Source of the DNA: Nocardia nova
GTDB taxonomy: Bacteria > Actinomycetota > Actinomycetes > Mycobacteriales > Mycobacteriaceae
Assembly: GCF_002933465.1 (NCBI RefSeq)
Contig: NZ_PSZE01000039.1
Span: forward strand, 1 to 57,020
Length of the DNA stretch: 57,020 nt
Direction of reading: 5' to 3'
Shown: positions 41,669 to 50,742 of the stretch, piece after piece
Position numbering within the stretch: the stretch's first letter is position 1
Layout of the letters: each line of letters opens with the position of its first letter
Position numbers and translations under genes: made by a program
Notes under the pieces: generated by a model
The model's database searches: none
What the model saw: the letters and a program-made list of their open reading frames with translations, nothing else
Told to the model about the DNA's origin: nothing

Positions 41669-43537
41669 CTAGGCTGCGTGGACCTCGGGGGGTTTGCCGT
41701 CGCGCAGGACGACGAATCCGGTCTGGAAGTTCTGCTGCACGCCCCCGGGCACCGGGAACTCGTCGCTGATCGGGTAGCCGAGCTTGCCGTTCTCGAAGCC
41801 CTGCTGCCCCCACGCGTCCATGATCGGGCCGTTGCGCACGGCCCACGCCCCCGACAGCGGACTCCAGTAGATATTGCCGCCCTCGAACTTGCTGTAGCGG
41901 CCCAGATCCTTGGTCGGCTGTTCCTCGGCGGCCGGGAAACCGAGCCAGCTGTTCTCGAAGCCCATCTGTGCGTACTTGCCGAGGATCAGGCCCTGCACCC
42001 GGTGCGCCCCGGTCTTGTCGCTGAAGTACATCGGACCGCCCTGGAACCCCTGCACCACGCCGTCCTTGTTCGGCGTCCTGGCCTCCGGCCCGGTCGGATA
42101 GCCGGCGGGGCCGCGTTCGAAGCCCTGCCGCTCCCATTCGGCCAGAATCGCCCCGCGGATCACCTGGGCGCCGGTCTGCGGCGTCCAATAGACCGAACCG
42201 CCCTGGAACGTCTGGAAGCGACCCTGACCGTCCGGCAGTGGCTGTTCGGCGGAAGTGGGCAGACCCAGCGGGCCCCCCGGTCCGGCCGTCGCCTGATACG
42301 TCCCGCCGATCGCTCCGGCGACGGCATGGGCGCCGGTGGCCTGCGACCAGAACATGCGGCCGCCTTTGAAGTCCTGCGCGCTGCCGTTGGTCACCTGGTA
42401 CTCGCCGGTGACGCAGTCACCCAGCCACTTGTCGATCTGCACGGCCGCGGCGACCGCGCCGTTCACCGCGCAGGCGGGTTTGTCAGCTTCCACGCCGAGC
42501 GCGGCCGCGGCCTGTGGCCAGGACTGGCGCATCTCGAAATCCCAATACGGCCACGAATGTGTGCCGGAGGGCCGGTAATTGGCCTGTACCGGGATCGACA
42601 GCTTGTTCAGCTTGTCGACGAAATTCTGACTGGTCAGCCGGGACAGCATTTCCAGGCCCATCCCGGCGTAATTGGTGCTGATGCCCGGGATGTCGGAGGG
42701 CTTGTCATAGGCGCCGGTGGTGCCGCTGCCGGCGGAGACGTACAGGCTGATGCCCTTGAGCTTGGGCGCCAGCTGATACGGATCGTGTTCGGACCACTCG
42801 GCATTCGTCGGCGGGCCCCACATGGCGTTGGCGTCGAATCCGCCGGCGTCGCGCATCGCGAACATGATCGCCTGTGGCATACCGACACTCGTGGTGGTCA
42901 GGAAACCCGAGTACGAGGCCGCGTACTTCACCCAGCCGGGATTGCGGCCGGCCAGGAACATCGCGGCCGTACCGCCCATCGAAAGCCCCTCGACGCCATG
43001 GGCATCGGTGGCACGCCACTGGTTCTCCAGCAGGGGCGGCAGTTCCTTGGTCAGGAAGGTTTCCCACTTGTAGTTCTTGCCGTTGTCCTGCTGCACCCAG
43101 TCGGAATAGAAGCTCGACTGGCCGCCGATGGGAAGCACCACGGTGACGTTCTTGTCGGCGTAGAAGTCGACGGCCCCGGCATCCTTGGTCCAGCCGCTCT
43201 CGTCGTCCTGAGCGCGCAGGCCGTCGAGCATGAACAGCAGCGGAAATCGCGCGTCCGGGCGGGAATTCCAGTCGCGGGCCAGTAGTAGTTGCACCTGGAC
43301 AGGGGAACCCATGGACGGCGAATTCACCCACAGGGCGACGCGGCGATCGGTCAGCCAGACGACCTTCTCGACCGTCGCCCCGGCCGGTGCGGGCACCGCG
43401 GCGGGTTCGGCGAATGCCGGAAGCGGTGCGACGCTGATTCCGGAGGCGAGCGGCACGACCACGGCAGCGGCCAGCATCGCGAGTCGTCGACGGCCCCAGC
43501 GGCCACGACGAACCGTCCCCCGTCTACCAGATGCCAC
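41669..43537 (-). CDS. Mycolyltransferase with C-terminal LGFP repeats
   Basis: Exported antigen-85-type acyltransferase that moves mycolyl groups onto trehalose or arabinogalactan. After an Arg-rich signal peptide (RRGRWGRRRLAMLAAAVVVPLASG) come the esterase motifs: LFMLDGLRAQDDESGW, IGGQSSFYSDW, the nucleophile GLSMGGTAA and the His in GTHSWPYWDF. Residues after about 390 hold four to five LGFP repeats (for example QGFENGKLGYPISDEF, GGNIYWSPLSGAW), a module thought to bind the cell wall, as in C. glutamicum PS1/Csp1. The start is uncertain; GTG 43537 gives a sensible signal peptide, and no start has a good ribosome-binding site. First of four such genes in a row. Confidence 0.9.
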   Translation of the reverse strand: MASGRRGTVRRGRWGRRRLAMLAAAVVVPLASGISVAPLPAFAEPAAVPAPAGATVEKVVWLTDRRVALWVNSPSMGSPVQVQLLLARDWNSRPDARFPLLFMLDGLRAQDDESGWTKDAGAVDFYADKNVTVVLPIGGQSSFYSDWVQQDNGKNYKWETFLTKELPPLLENQWRATDAHGVEGLSMGGTAAMFLAGRNPGWVKYAASYSGFLTTTSVGMPQAIMFAMRDAGGFDANAMWGPPTNAEWSEHDPYQLAPKLKGISLYVSAGSGTTGAYDKPSDIPGISTNYAGMGLEMLSRLTSQNFVDKLNKLSIPVQANYRPSGTHSWPYWDFEMRQSWPQAAAALGVEADKPACAVNGAVAAAVQIDKWLGDCVTGEYQVTNGSAQDFKGGRMFWSQATGAHAVAGAIGGTYQATAGPGGPLGLPTSAEQPLPDGQGRFQTFQGGSVYWTPQTGAQVIRGAILAEWERQGFERGPAGYPTGPEARTPNKDGVVQGFQGGPMYFSDKTGAHRVQGLILGKYAQMGFENSWLGFPAAEEQPTKDLGRYSKFEGGNIYWSPLSGAWAVRNGPIMDAWGQQGFENGKLGYPISDEFPVPGGVQQNFQTGFVVLRDGKPPEVHAA

Positions 43538-43651
43538 ACCTGCCACAGGAGTGTTGTACCGCGCCCGGACGGCTCGAGGCGGTAGGACGCGCGGACAGCA
43601 AACCTGAGAAATCGCAGCGCACAACGCAACCGGCGCCCGCCCGCAACATGT

Positions 43652-43684
43652 CGGCGCCGCGCAGATCAGATCTGCGCGGCGCCG
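43652..43684. terminator. Hairpin terminator between mycolyltransferase genes 1 and 2
   Basis: Perfect 15-base arms (43652-43666 and 43670-43684) around the loop CAG, starting 26 bases past the stop of the gene ending at 43711 on the minus strand. The genes are thus probably separate transcripts. Confidence 0.75.
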
Positions 43685-43710
43685 GGTTCAGCTGTTGTTA
43701 GGGCCCTTGA

Positions 43711-44763
43711 TCAGGCGTTCAGCGCGGCCAGAATGCCCGTGCGAGCCTTGGCCAGCTCGTCCTGCCAGTAGAGCCAGGCGTGGGTGCCCGTGGGCGGGAA
43801 GTCGTAGGCAGCCGGAATGCCCAGCGAGTCCAGTCGAGCCTTGAACGAGTGGGTGCTGACCATCGAGATCAGCTCGATGCCCATGGCGTTGCCGGTGTTG
43901 AACGCACCGACAAGGCCGTTCGGGTGGTCGTACTGACCGGGCAGACCACTGGCGGCCGAGATGTACATCGGCAGTCCGCGCAGCTGCGGCGCGAACACCA
44001 TCGGGTCCGAACGCAGCCACTGCGGGCTCCACGGCGCGGCCATCGAGTCGACGTTGAAGCGGCCGGCGTCGAGCATCATCACGCGAATCGCCTCGCGCAT
44101 ACCGGGGGCGTTCCAGTTCAGCGGACCGGAGAACGAGGCCGCGTACTTGAACTGGTCGCGGTGAAACGCCGCCAGGCGCAGCGCCGCCGGACCACTCATC
44201 GACAGACCGGCGACCGCGTAGTTGGTCCGCGAAACCCCGTAGTTGCTGAGGAAGTCCGGAAGTTCCTTGGTGAGGAACGTTTCCCACTTGTAGGTGAACT
44301 TCTGGCCGTTGGTGTTGCTCGGGCCCTGCCAGTCGGCGTACCAGCTGGACTGGCCACCCACCGGCATCACCAGGGTGACGTTGTCGTTGCCGAACATCTG
44401 CTGCGCGTTGGTCTCGAACGACCAGGCGTTGCGATCATCGCGAGCACGCAGGCCGTCCAGCAACAGCAGCGCCGCGTTACCGCCGTTGCGTGCCCACTGC
44501 ACCTGCACCTTGATGGGGCCCATGCTCGACGGAACCATCAGTTCGTCGTAGCCGCCCGCGGGAGTCTGGTGCACGGGTGCGTGAACGGGAGCGGCGATGG
44601 CGGCCGGAGCCATGATGCCCGCCGCAATCGGGAGTGCCATCGCGGCACCCGCAGCGAGAAGTCGTGTGCGCCAACCACGCTGAACGCCTCGCCGCCCCCT
44701 GGGAGCTGACTCCGGCGCGAGCGCCGAATGCGAAACCGGCGCGGCCGACCTGCCGAAACGCAT
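43711..44763 (-). CDS. Antigen-85-type mycolyltransferase (second of four)
   Basis: A 350-residue secreted mycolyltransferase. Signal peptide: Arg-rich start, then LLAAGAAMALPIAAGIMAPAAIAA. Mature domain: YDELMVPSSMGPIKVQV, LLLLDGLRARDDRNAWSFET, PVGGQSSWYADWQGPSNTNG, YKWETFLTKELP, the nucleophile in VAGLSMSGPAAL, and the His in GTHAWLYWQDEL. The nucleophile motif reads SMSG rather than SMGG or SMAA, a change next to the active Ser. ATG 44763 has AAAGAGAG upstream. Of the four copies it is the most like the plain FbpA/FbpC form, without insert or repeats. Confidence 0.92.
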   Translation of the reverse strand: MRFGRSAAPVSHSALAPESAPRGRRGVQRGWRTRLLAAGAAMALPIAAGIMAPAAIAAPVHAPVHQTPAGGYDELMVPSSMGPIKVQVQWARNGGNAALLLLDGLRARDDRNAWSFETNAQQMFGNDNVTLVMPVGGQSSWYADWQGPSNTNGQKFTYKWETFLTKELPDFLSNYGVSRTNYAVAGLSMSGPAALRLAAFHRDQFKYAASFSGPLNWNAPGMREAIRVMMLDAGRFNVDSMAAPWSPQWLRSDPMVFAPQLRGLPMYISAASGLPGQYDHPNGLVGAFNTGNAMGIELISMVSTHSFKARLDSLGIPAAYDFPPTGTHAWLYWQDELAKARTGILAALNA

Positions 44764-45086
44764 GGATACTGCTCTCTTTCTGCTGCTGTCTGCTGTTGTC
44801 GCCGCGCCACGACCACTTCCGTCAGCGACGGCATGGTCTGCACCCACGCCGAACCCGACCTTTCGACATGAGCGACGCCGCGGCTACGAACGGTCACACT
44901 TGCGCTCGCTGGACGATATTCGACCGCCCAATCGTTAGCAACACGGACCCCGCCGGGTGGCTGAAATCCGCCCGTGCGCCATTCGTAATCGTGCAGTGAC
45001 CCTATCGCGTCCGGCCGGAAATGACAGCGTGAAATGACGAATCAACTACTGCGCAGGTCAATTTCACCAGGAAACCCCGAACATGC
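44764..45086. other. Intergenic region of about 320 bases between mycolyltransferase genes 2 and 3
   Basis: No gene is supported. It holds the predicted promoter of the second mycolyltransferase and a leader of roughly 140 bases, long enough for post-transcriptional control, though no known riboswitch is visible. Confidence 0.5.
44913..44941 (-). promoter_or_regulatory. Predicted promoter of mycolyltransferase gene 2
   Basis: On the minus strand TTGCTA (44941-44936) and TATCGT (44918-44913) are exactly 17 bases apart, in a less GC-rich stretch about 150 bases upstream of the start codon. Confidence 0.4.
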
Positions 45087-45118
45087 CTCGGGCCCGGGCA
45101 GTTTCGGCCGGGCCCGAG
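45087..45118. terminator. Hairpin terminator after mycolyltransferase gene 3
   Basis: CTCGGGCCCGG (45087-45097) and CCGGGCCCGAG (45108-45118) are perfectly complementary around a 10-base loop containing TTT, 14 bases past the stop at 45132 on the minus strand. Confidence 0.7.
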
Positions 45119-45131
45119 ATGTCGCGGATGT

Positions 45132-46226
45132 TCAGCCGATATTCGCCGAGAGGTCCGGAATCATCCGGTATGCCTCGGCTTGCCAGTTGAACCAGTCGTG
45201 CACACCGACATTCGGGAACGAATACACCACGTTGGTCGCACCCAGCGTCATCATCCGTACTTGGAATGCCCGGGTATTCGCCAACGCAAGCACCTCCAGC
45301 GGTGCACCGCGCACGATATGGTCGGCCGCCGCGGGCAGTGGCAGGCCCAGGTCCTCCGGCGACGGGACGCCGCTGCCGGCGGCGATCCAGAGCCGGGTGT
45401 TGTTCGCGATCAGGCGCGGCGCGAAGACGAACGGGTCCATCCGCAGCCACTGCGGACCCCACGGCGGAGCCATCGAATCGACGTTGTAACCGCCCGCGTC
45501 GATCATCGCCATCCGAATCGCCTCGCGCATACCGGGGGCGGAATTGTTCAGATAGCCCGAGAACGATCCGGCGAAGCTGAACTGATCCGGGTGATACGCC
45601 GCCAACGTCAGCGCGGCGCTCCCACCCATCGACAATCCGAACGCACCGTTGCGGCTCGACCGGAAGCCGAGCCGGTCGCGCAGGGCATTACGCAACTGGA
45701 CGGTCAGGAACGTCTCCCAGTCGTAGCGATAGTCCTTCCCCGGCCCACCCAGGAATGTCTCGGTCGCACCGGATCCGCTGTTGGCGGAACCGAAATTGCT
45801 CGGCGGGGCGCCGAAGAACGAACTGGGCGCATTCCAGTCGGCATAGAAACTGGATTGACCGCCGACCGGCATGACCACGTTGATATTCCAGTCGGTCAGC
45901 ACCTGCGCGACATTCGTCTCGATCTCCCAGCCGTTCAACGTCTGGGGTGCCCGCAAACCGTCGAGCGCGTAGACCACGCGATCGGTGTTGCCGTCCCTGG
46001 CCCGGAAAATCCGGGACTTGACCGAACCCATCACCGGAGAATCCACCCAGAAGTCGAAACCCGACGGGTCGAATGCCGCCGACGCGGTCGCGCCGTTGCC
46101 GAATACCGAAACCCCCAGCGGCAGCAGCAGTGCCAATGCCATGCCCAGCGCCGAGCGCCTGAGCCACGGACCCCGACCGTGACCGGGCCTTCCTCCGAGC
46201 GACGGCTTCCTGCGCGCAATTCGCAT
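45132..46226 (-). CDS. Antigen-85-type mycolyltransferase (third of four)
   Basis: A 364-residue secreted mycolyltransferase. Signal peptide around LRRSALGMALALLLPLGVSVFGNGATASA; mature protein opens FDPSGFDFWVDSPVMGSVKSRIF. Motifs: YALDGLRAPQTLNGWEIET, PVGGQSSFYADWN, nucleophile GLSMGGSAALTLAAYHPDQF, and GVHDWFNWQAEAYRM with the catalytic His. It carries a Gly/Ser/Asn-rich insert (SNFGSANSGSGATETF) between the Trp loop and the YDWETFL helix. It shares the ending PDLSANIG and long identical stretches with the fourth copy, so these two arose by tandem duplication. ATG 46226 is preceded by AAAGGT. Confidence 0.92.
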   Translation of the reverse strand: MRIARRKPSLGGRPGHGRGPWLRRSALGMALALLLPLGVSVFGNGATASAAFDPSGFDFWVDSPVMGSVKSRIFRARDGNTDRVVYALDGLRAPQTLNGWEIETNVAQVLTDWNINVVMPVGGQSSFYADWNAPSSFFGAPPSNFGSANSGSGATETFLGGPGKDYRYDWETFLTVQLRNALRDRLGFRSSRNGAFGLSMGGSAALTLAAYHPDQFSFAGSFSGYLNNSAPGMREAIRMAMIDAGGYNVDSMAPPWGPQWLRMDPFVFAPRLIANNTRLWIAAGSGVPSPEDLGLPLPAAADHIVRGAPLEVLALANTRAFQVRMMTLGATNVVYSFPNVGVHDWFNWQAEAYRMIPDLSANIG

Positions 46227-46352
46227 CGACACGACCTTTCGCCTGAAGCGACGGTCGCACCCGATCCCACACCGCACGAACCACCGCTCATTCCGGACAA
46301 CACAGACAAAGCGTTTCGGCGAAGGCGCTCGCCGCTGTACTGCAGGGTTCTT

Positions 46353-46371
46353 CGATACCCATCGAGTATCG
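46353..46371. promoter_or_regulatory. Inverted repeat CGATAC-N7-GTATCG upstream of mycolyltransferase gene 3
   Basis: Perfect 6-base half-sites (46353-46358 and 46366-46371) about 127 bases before the start codon. A related palindrome occurs at a similar distance upstream of the fourth mycolyltransferase gene. Confidence 0.4.
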
Positions 46372-46464
46372 GTGATCGAGTAGCGCGACCGAATGATTCA
46401 ACACGGAAATAGTCCGAAAGGTGATCTGCGGCACAGGCCGTCACGACGGCTCCGAATTCGACGA

Positions 46465-46494
46465 AGCCCCACAGCGGATGTCCGCTGCGGGGCT
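46465..46494 (-). terminator. Hairpin terminator after mycolyltransferase gene 4
   Basis: Fourteen-base arms (46465-46478 and 46481-46494) pair with one G-U, starting 16 bases past the stop at 46511 on the minus strand. Confidence 0.65.
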
Positions 46495-46510
46495 GTGAGT
46501 CGTGCTGATA

Positions 46511-47620
46511 TCAGCCGATATTGGCCGACAGATCCGGGAGCATCCGATAGACCTCGTCCTCCCAGTTGTGCCAGTTGTGCACACCCACGTTCGGGAAGTC
46601 GTAGGTCACGTTGCCGGCGCCCAGGGTCATCATGCGGACCTGGAAGGCGCGGGTGTTGGCCAGCGCCAACGCCTCCAGCGGCGACCCCTGGATGATGTCG
46701 AGCGGGGCGACGGCGTCCTGCGGCGACGGAATGCCGCTGCCGGCCGCCACCCACAGCCGAGTGTTGTTGGCCTTCAACCGCGGTGCGAACACGAACGGAT
46801 CCATCCGCAACCACTGCGGGCCCCACGGCGGCGCCATGGCGTCGATGTTGTACCCACCGGCGCTCAGCATCGCCACGCGCATGGCCTCGCGCATACCCGG
46901 CGCCGAGATGTTCAGGTAGCCCGAGAACGAGCCCGCGTAGCTGAACTGGTCCGGGTGATACGCGGCCAGGGTCAGGGCGGCGCTACCGCCCATCGACAGG
47001 CCGAAGACGCCGTTGCGATGCGAGCTGAAGCCCAGCCGCGAGCTGAGGGCATTGGGCAGATCCTGGGTGAGGAAGCTTTCCCACTTGTAGGTGTTGACCT
47101 TGCCCAGCGTCTCGTTGTAATTCGAGGAACCGGTCATCGCCGAACCGGTCGAGGCCGAGCCGGCCGAACCGGCCGAACCGGTATCGATGCCGAAGAAGTT
47201 GCTCGGCGCGTTCCAGTCGGCGTAGAAGCTCGACGGACCGCCGACCGGCATCACCACGTTGATGTTGGCGTTGACCAATGCCGGGATGATGTTGGTTTCC
47301 TTCTCCCAGCCGTTGAGGTCGCCCTGGGCACGCATACCGTCGAGGGCGTACACCACCCGTCCGGTATTGCCGTCGGCCGCACGGAAGATGCGCGACTTGA
47401 TCGGGCCCATCGACGAATCGACCCAGAAGTCGATACCCGTCGGATTGAAGGCGGCGGCGGCATGTCCGGCCTCTGCCACCGACACCCCGAACGGCAGCAA
47501 CGTCGCCAAAGCCACGCCCACCGCGGACCGCTTGAGCCACCCGGCTCGATGAGGCGCCGACGGCTGCTGCGACCGTCTCCGACGTCTCTGCTGCACCCAT
47601 CGCACAGTCACGCCTCGCAT
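46511..47620 (-). CDS. Antigen-85-type mycolyltransferase (fourth of four)
   Basis: A 369-residue secreted mycolyltransferase. Signal peptide: Arg-rich start then LKRSAVGVALATLLPFGVSVAEAGHAAAA; mature start FNPTGIDFWVDSSMGPIKSRIF. Motifs: YALDGMRAQGDLNGWEKET, PVGGPSSFYADWN, GLSMGGSAALTLAAYHPDQF, and the His in GVHNWHNWEDEVYRM. The loop before TYKWESFL holds a Gly/Ser/Ala-rich insert built from short repeats (GSAGSAGSASTGSAMTGSS). ATG 47620 is used; GTG 47605 with GAGG upstream is an alternative. It is closest to aftB, the position of fbpA (Rv3804c) in M. tuberculosis. Confidence 0.92.
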   Translation of the reverse strand: MRGVTVRWVQQRRRRRSQQPSAPHRAGWLKRSAVGVALATLLPFGVSVAEAGHAAAAFNPTGIDFWVDSSMGPIKSRIFRAADGNTGRVVYALDGMRAQGDLNGWEKETNIIPALVNANINVVMPVGGPSSFYADWNAPSNFFGIDTGSAGSAGSASTGSAMTGSSNYNETLGKVNTYKWESFLTQDLPNALSSRLGFSSHRNGVFGLSMGGSAALTLAAYHPDQFSYAGSFSGYLNISAPGMREAMRVAMLSAGGYNIDAMAPPWGPQWLRMDPFVFAPRLKANNTRLWVAAGSGIPSPQDAVAPLDIIQGSPLEALALANTRAFQVRMMTLGAGNVTYDFPNVGVHNWHNWEDEVYRMLPDLSANIG

Positions 47621-47730
47621 ACCCTGTCCGGCCTTTCCCGTAGCGCGGCCCGTCCGACCGCTGTTCTTCTCTGCGAATGATCACCCGTGCGCATGCGGAG
47701 ATGCGCCCCCGACGGACGTCCGTCACCGAG

Positions 47731-47750
47731 CGTATCGTGAAATCGATACG
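47731..47750. promoter_or_regulatory. Palindrome CGTATCG-N6-CGATACG upstream of mycolyltransferase gene 4
   Basis: Perfect 7-base half-sites (47731-47737 and 47744-47750) about 111 bases before the start codon, in the gap after aftB. It is related to the GATAC/GTATC palindrome upstream of the third mycolyltransferase gene, with the half-sites in the opposite order. Confidence 0.45.
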
Positions 47751-47803
47751 TCGGCGTTATCAAACCGAGACTAATACACGACTTCTTCGTTGCCGTCGGC
47801 GGT

Positions 47804-49789
47804 CTAATTCGGCACCGGGGGTGGTGTCGTCGGGTCCACCAGGTGGCAACGCTGGATCTCGTACTTGGGCACCCGGTCGATGCGGTACTTCGCGAAATGC
47901 AGCGACTGGATGACATTGTGCTTGAACCGATCCAAGGTCAGCGGCGCTCGATACGAGGCCAGCAGATCCTGGGTCGCCGGGCACGACAGCGCGGTCCGCG
48001 CCTGGCGCACCCACTTCTCGTCGAGGAACCACGGCATCCACGGATGCTGATCGACCATACCGGTGTCGATGATCACCCAGTCCGGATACAGGTTCTTGTC
48101 GTGTCCGATACGTCCGTCGGCCAGCCGGTCGGTATGCGCGGCCAGCGGGTAGGCCAGCCCCTCCTGATCGATGACGCGCACGCTCAGCGGCACGTTCATG
48201 CTGGTCATGCCCAGGTTGAGGAAGTAGACGGTGTGCCCGTACCCGCCGGGCGGAATCGGCAGCGGCGGCGGCGCGACGTACCACATCATGAACGAGGGCG
48301 AGTTGATCAGCAGTCCACCGTCCGGCGTGGCGGCGATGTCCTGCAGCATGGCCCGCATACGCGGGTAGTCCAGATAGTCCTCGGCCAGCACCGGGTGGTC
48401 GTGCCCGCTGTTGAGGACGTAGTAGATCCGCTCGTCCACGATGCCCGAAGCACTGATCTGCCCGCCCGAGGTGTCGGCGGTGGTGTTGGCCGCGAACAGC
48501 GCCCAGCCGACCGTCCCGGCCCAAGCGAGCAGCGGCAGGGCGAACGACCACCGCGGCCATCCGGAACGGTCGCCGACCGGCAACCGGACCGGCAGCACCG
48601 AAACCGGCAACATCAGGCAGAACAGCTGCGGCAGCAGCATGCGGCCGTGCATGAAGTCGCCGCCGACGCGCATATTGAACAGCACCAGCAGCAGACCGCC
48701 GCCGACCATCAGCGTCGCCACCGCGGCCGGGGAGCGCAGCCACCGCCGCAGCCGGATCCGTCGTCCGGTATCGCCGGACGGGGTGGTATCGGGAGTCCGG
48801 CGGCGCCGCCCGCGCAGCAGCACGGCGGCCACCACGACGAGGACCAGTACCGGGATCCACAGGTAGTACGGGCCGACCAGATCCCACAGATATTTCAGGC
48901 CCTGGCCCCATTTCGCACCGCCGGCCTCCTTGGCCACCGCGGTGTTCGGATAGGGCAGGCCGTAGTAGCCCATGCGCCAGATCTGATAGCCGACCGGCAC
49001 CGCGCCGCCGACCGCCACCAGCAGCGCGCGAATCAGCACCGGGCGCAACCGAGTACGCGGCACCGGCGCGAAGAACAGCATGAGCAGCGCCAGGCCACCG
49101 ATGACGGTCATCTCCGGGCGGACCACCCAGCACAATCCGGCCCAGAAGCCGGCTACGAGAAGTTTTGTCAGGCCGGGCTTTTCATCCTGACTCCACCGCA
49201 GCAGCAACCACCACAGCACGCCGAGCCAGAAGATGACCAGGCAGTTCTCCAGGCCCGAGGTGGCGTAGTCGCGAGCCGGCGGCACGGCGATGTAGACCAG
49301 CGCACCGGCGGGCAGCAGCAGCGTCGGCGCGGTACCGGTGACCGGGCGCCACAACCGCGCCGAACCCACCATGGCGAAGACGACGGCCAGTAGCGAAAGG
49401 GTCAGCGCGACAGCCAGACTGACGTATTCGAGCCGGGCGTCGCTGATCCAGCTGAAGAACCAGATCACATAGGTCCAGGCCGCGCTGGTATTGGTCTCCA
49501 CCCGCTCGCCGGCGTTGAAGACCGGGCCGTTTCCGGCCAGCAGATTGCGCACGGTGCGCAGGACGATCAGGCCGTCGTCGGCGATCCAGCGCCGTTGCCA
49601 GGCACCGATACCGAACAACGCGACGGTGACGATCACCCCACCGACGAATACCGTGCGGGAGAGCACCGAAAAGCGGCGCGCGGCATCGCCATCGCGCTGT
49701 AGTGCGCGATCGGACGACGCCGCGTCTGCCCCCTCCCCGTGTTCGTCTCCCGCTACCAGCATCTCGTCAGGTGAGATAGACAGCGACAC
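47804..49789 (-). CDS. aftB: Terminal beta-(1,2)-arabinofuranosyltransferase AftB
   Basis: Membrane GT-C enzyme that adds the terminal beta-1,2-linked arabinofuranose residues, to which mycolates are attached. The 661-residue protein has about ten membrane segments, the catalytic loop RWIADDGLIVLRTVRNLLAGNG followed by ERVETNTS, the YYGLPYPNTAVAKEAG loop, GGDFMHGRMLLP, and a soluble C-terminal region from about residue 440. M. tuberculosis AftB is 627 residues. GTG 49789 has GGAG upstream and overlaps ubiA by 23 bases; ATG 49762 is the alternative. Last gene of the glf operon, as for Rv3805c. Confidence 0.94.
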   Translation of the reverse strand: MSLSISPDEMLVAGDEHGEGADAASSDRALQRDGDAARRFSVLSRTVFVGGVIVTVALFGIGAWQRRWIADDGLIVLRTVRNLLAGNGPVFNAGERVETNTSAAWTYVIWFFSWISDARLEYVSLAVALTLSLLAVVFAMVGSARLWRPVTGTAPTLLLPAGALVYIAVPPARDYATSGLENCLVIFWLGVLWWLLLRWSQDEKPGLTKLLVAGFWAGLCWVVRPEMTVIGGLALLMLFFAPVPRTRLRPVLIRALLVAVGGAVPVGYQIWRMGYYGLPYPNTAVAKEAGGAKWGQGLKYLWDLVGPYYLWIPVLVLVVVAAVLLRGRRRRTPDTTPSGDTGRRIRLRRWLRSPAAVATLMVGGGLLLVLFNMRVGGDFMHGRMLLPQLFCLMLPVSVLPVRLPVGDRSGWPRWSFALPLLAWAGTVGWALFAANTTADTSGGQISASGIVDERIYYVLNSGHDHPVLAEDYLDYPRMRAMLQDIAATPDGGLLINSPSFMMWYVAPPPLPIPPGGYGHTVYFLNLGMTSMNVPLSVRVIDQEGLAYPLAAHTDRLADGRIGHDKNLYPDWVIIDTGMVDQHPWMPWFLDEKWVRQARTALSCPATQDLLASYRAPLTLDRFKHNVIQSLHFAKYRIDRVPKYEIQRCHLVDPTTPPPVPN

Positions 49790-50741
49790 CTACCGCTCCG
49801 ATCCAGGCGATGGCCAGGAGCTGCAATATGCGATCCCCCAGCGCGATCTCTTCGGGTTCCCCGGCCTCGCCGCCATCGACGTCGACCGCGTAGCGCAGGA
49901 CTGCGATGGTAAACGGAATCATCGAGATCGCGAACCACTGGGTGTGCTTGTGATCGGTTTCGAAGGCCCACAGCCCGTAGAAGACCACCACCGCGGTGGC
50001 CGACAGGGTCCAGATGAAGCGCAGGTAGGTAGGGGTGTAGTACTGCAGCGACTTACGGATCTTGGCGCCGGTGTCGAGCGCGATCTTCAACTCCGCGTAG
50101 CGCTTACCGGCCGCCATGAACAGCGAACCGAAGGCCATGATCAGCAGGAACCACTGCGAGAGCCGGATATCGGCCGCCGCGCCCCCGGCGACCGCGCGCA
50201 GCAGGAAGCCCGAGGACACGATGCAGATGTCGAGCACCGCTTGGTGTTTCAGGCCGAAGCAGTAGGCCAGCTGAATGCCGATGTAGACCGCCATCACGAC
50301 GGCCAGATGCCAGGACGCCAGGAACGACACCGCGATCGAACCGACCAGCAGCACGGCGGCGAGCGAATACGCCAGGTTCACCGGCACCACGCCGGCCGCG
50401 ATGGGCCGGAAGCGCTTGGTGGGGTGAGCGCGGTCGGCCTCGACGTCGAGCGCGTCGTTGACCAGGTAGATACCCGAGGCCGCCATGCAGAACACGACGA
50501 ACGCGATCGCGATATGGGCGACCACGGTCGCATCCGCCAGCACGTACGCACCGGAGGCCGCGTCCTTACCCGCGGCCAGCGGCGCCGCCAGCACGAGGAC
50601 GTTCTTCACCCACTGCCGTGGCCGCACGGCCTTGACGATTCCGCCGGCCAGCGTCTTCGGCGGACCACCGACGACGGAGTCGTCGCGATCAGCGCTGCGG
50701 ACGGCTTCCTTCACCTCCGTGCCGGTCGGCTCTTCACTCAT
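49767..50741 (-). CDS. ubiA: Decaprenyl-phosphate phosphoribosyltransferase UbiA (Rv3806c-like)
   Basis: Membrane prenyltransferase-fold enzyme that joins phosphoribose from PRPP to decaprenyl phosphate, the first committed step toward the arabinose donor. The 324-residue protein has nine hydrophobic segments and both Asp-rich motifs: NDALDVEADRAHPTKRFRP in the first half and the YCFGLKHQAVLDI region in the second. The sequence aligns closely with Rv3806c (VKAVRPRQWVKNVLVLAAPLAA, MAFGSLFMAAGKRYAEL). ATG 50741 follows the PAP2 stop with one base between (TGATATG), so I reject the upstream GTG. Confidence 0.95.
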   Translation of the reverse strand: MSEEPTGTEVKEAVRSADRDDSVVGGPPKTLAGGIVKAVRPRQWVKNVLVLAAPLAAGKDAASGAYVLADATVVAHIAIAFVVFCMAASGIYLVNDALDVEADRAHPTKRFRPIAAGVVPVNLAYSLAAVLLVGSIAVSFLASWHLAVVMAVYIGIQLAYCFGLKHQAVLDICIVSSGFLLRAVAGGAAADIRLSQWFLLIMAFGSLFMAAGKRYAELKIALDTGAKIRKSLQYYTPTYLRFIWTLSATAVVVFYGLWAFETDHKHTQWFAISMIPFTIAVLRYAVDVDGGEAGEPEEIALGDRILQLLAIAWIGAVGVAVYLT

Positions 50742-50742
50742 A

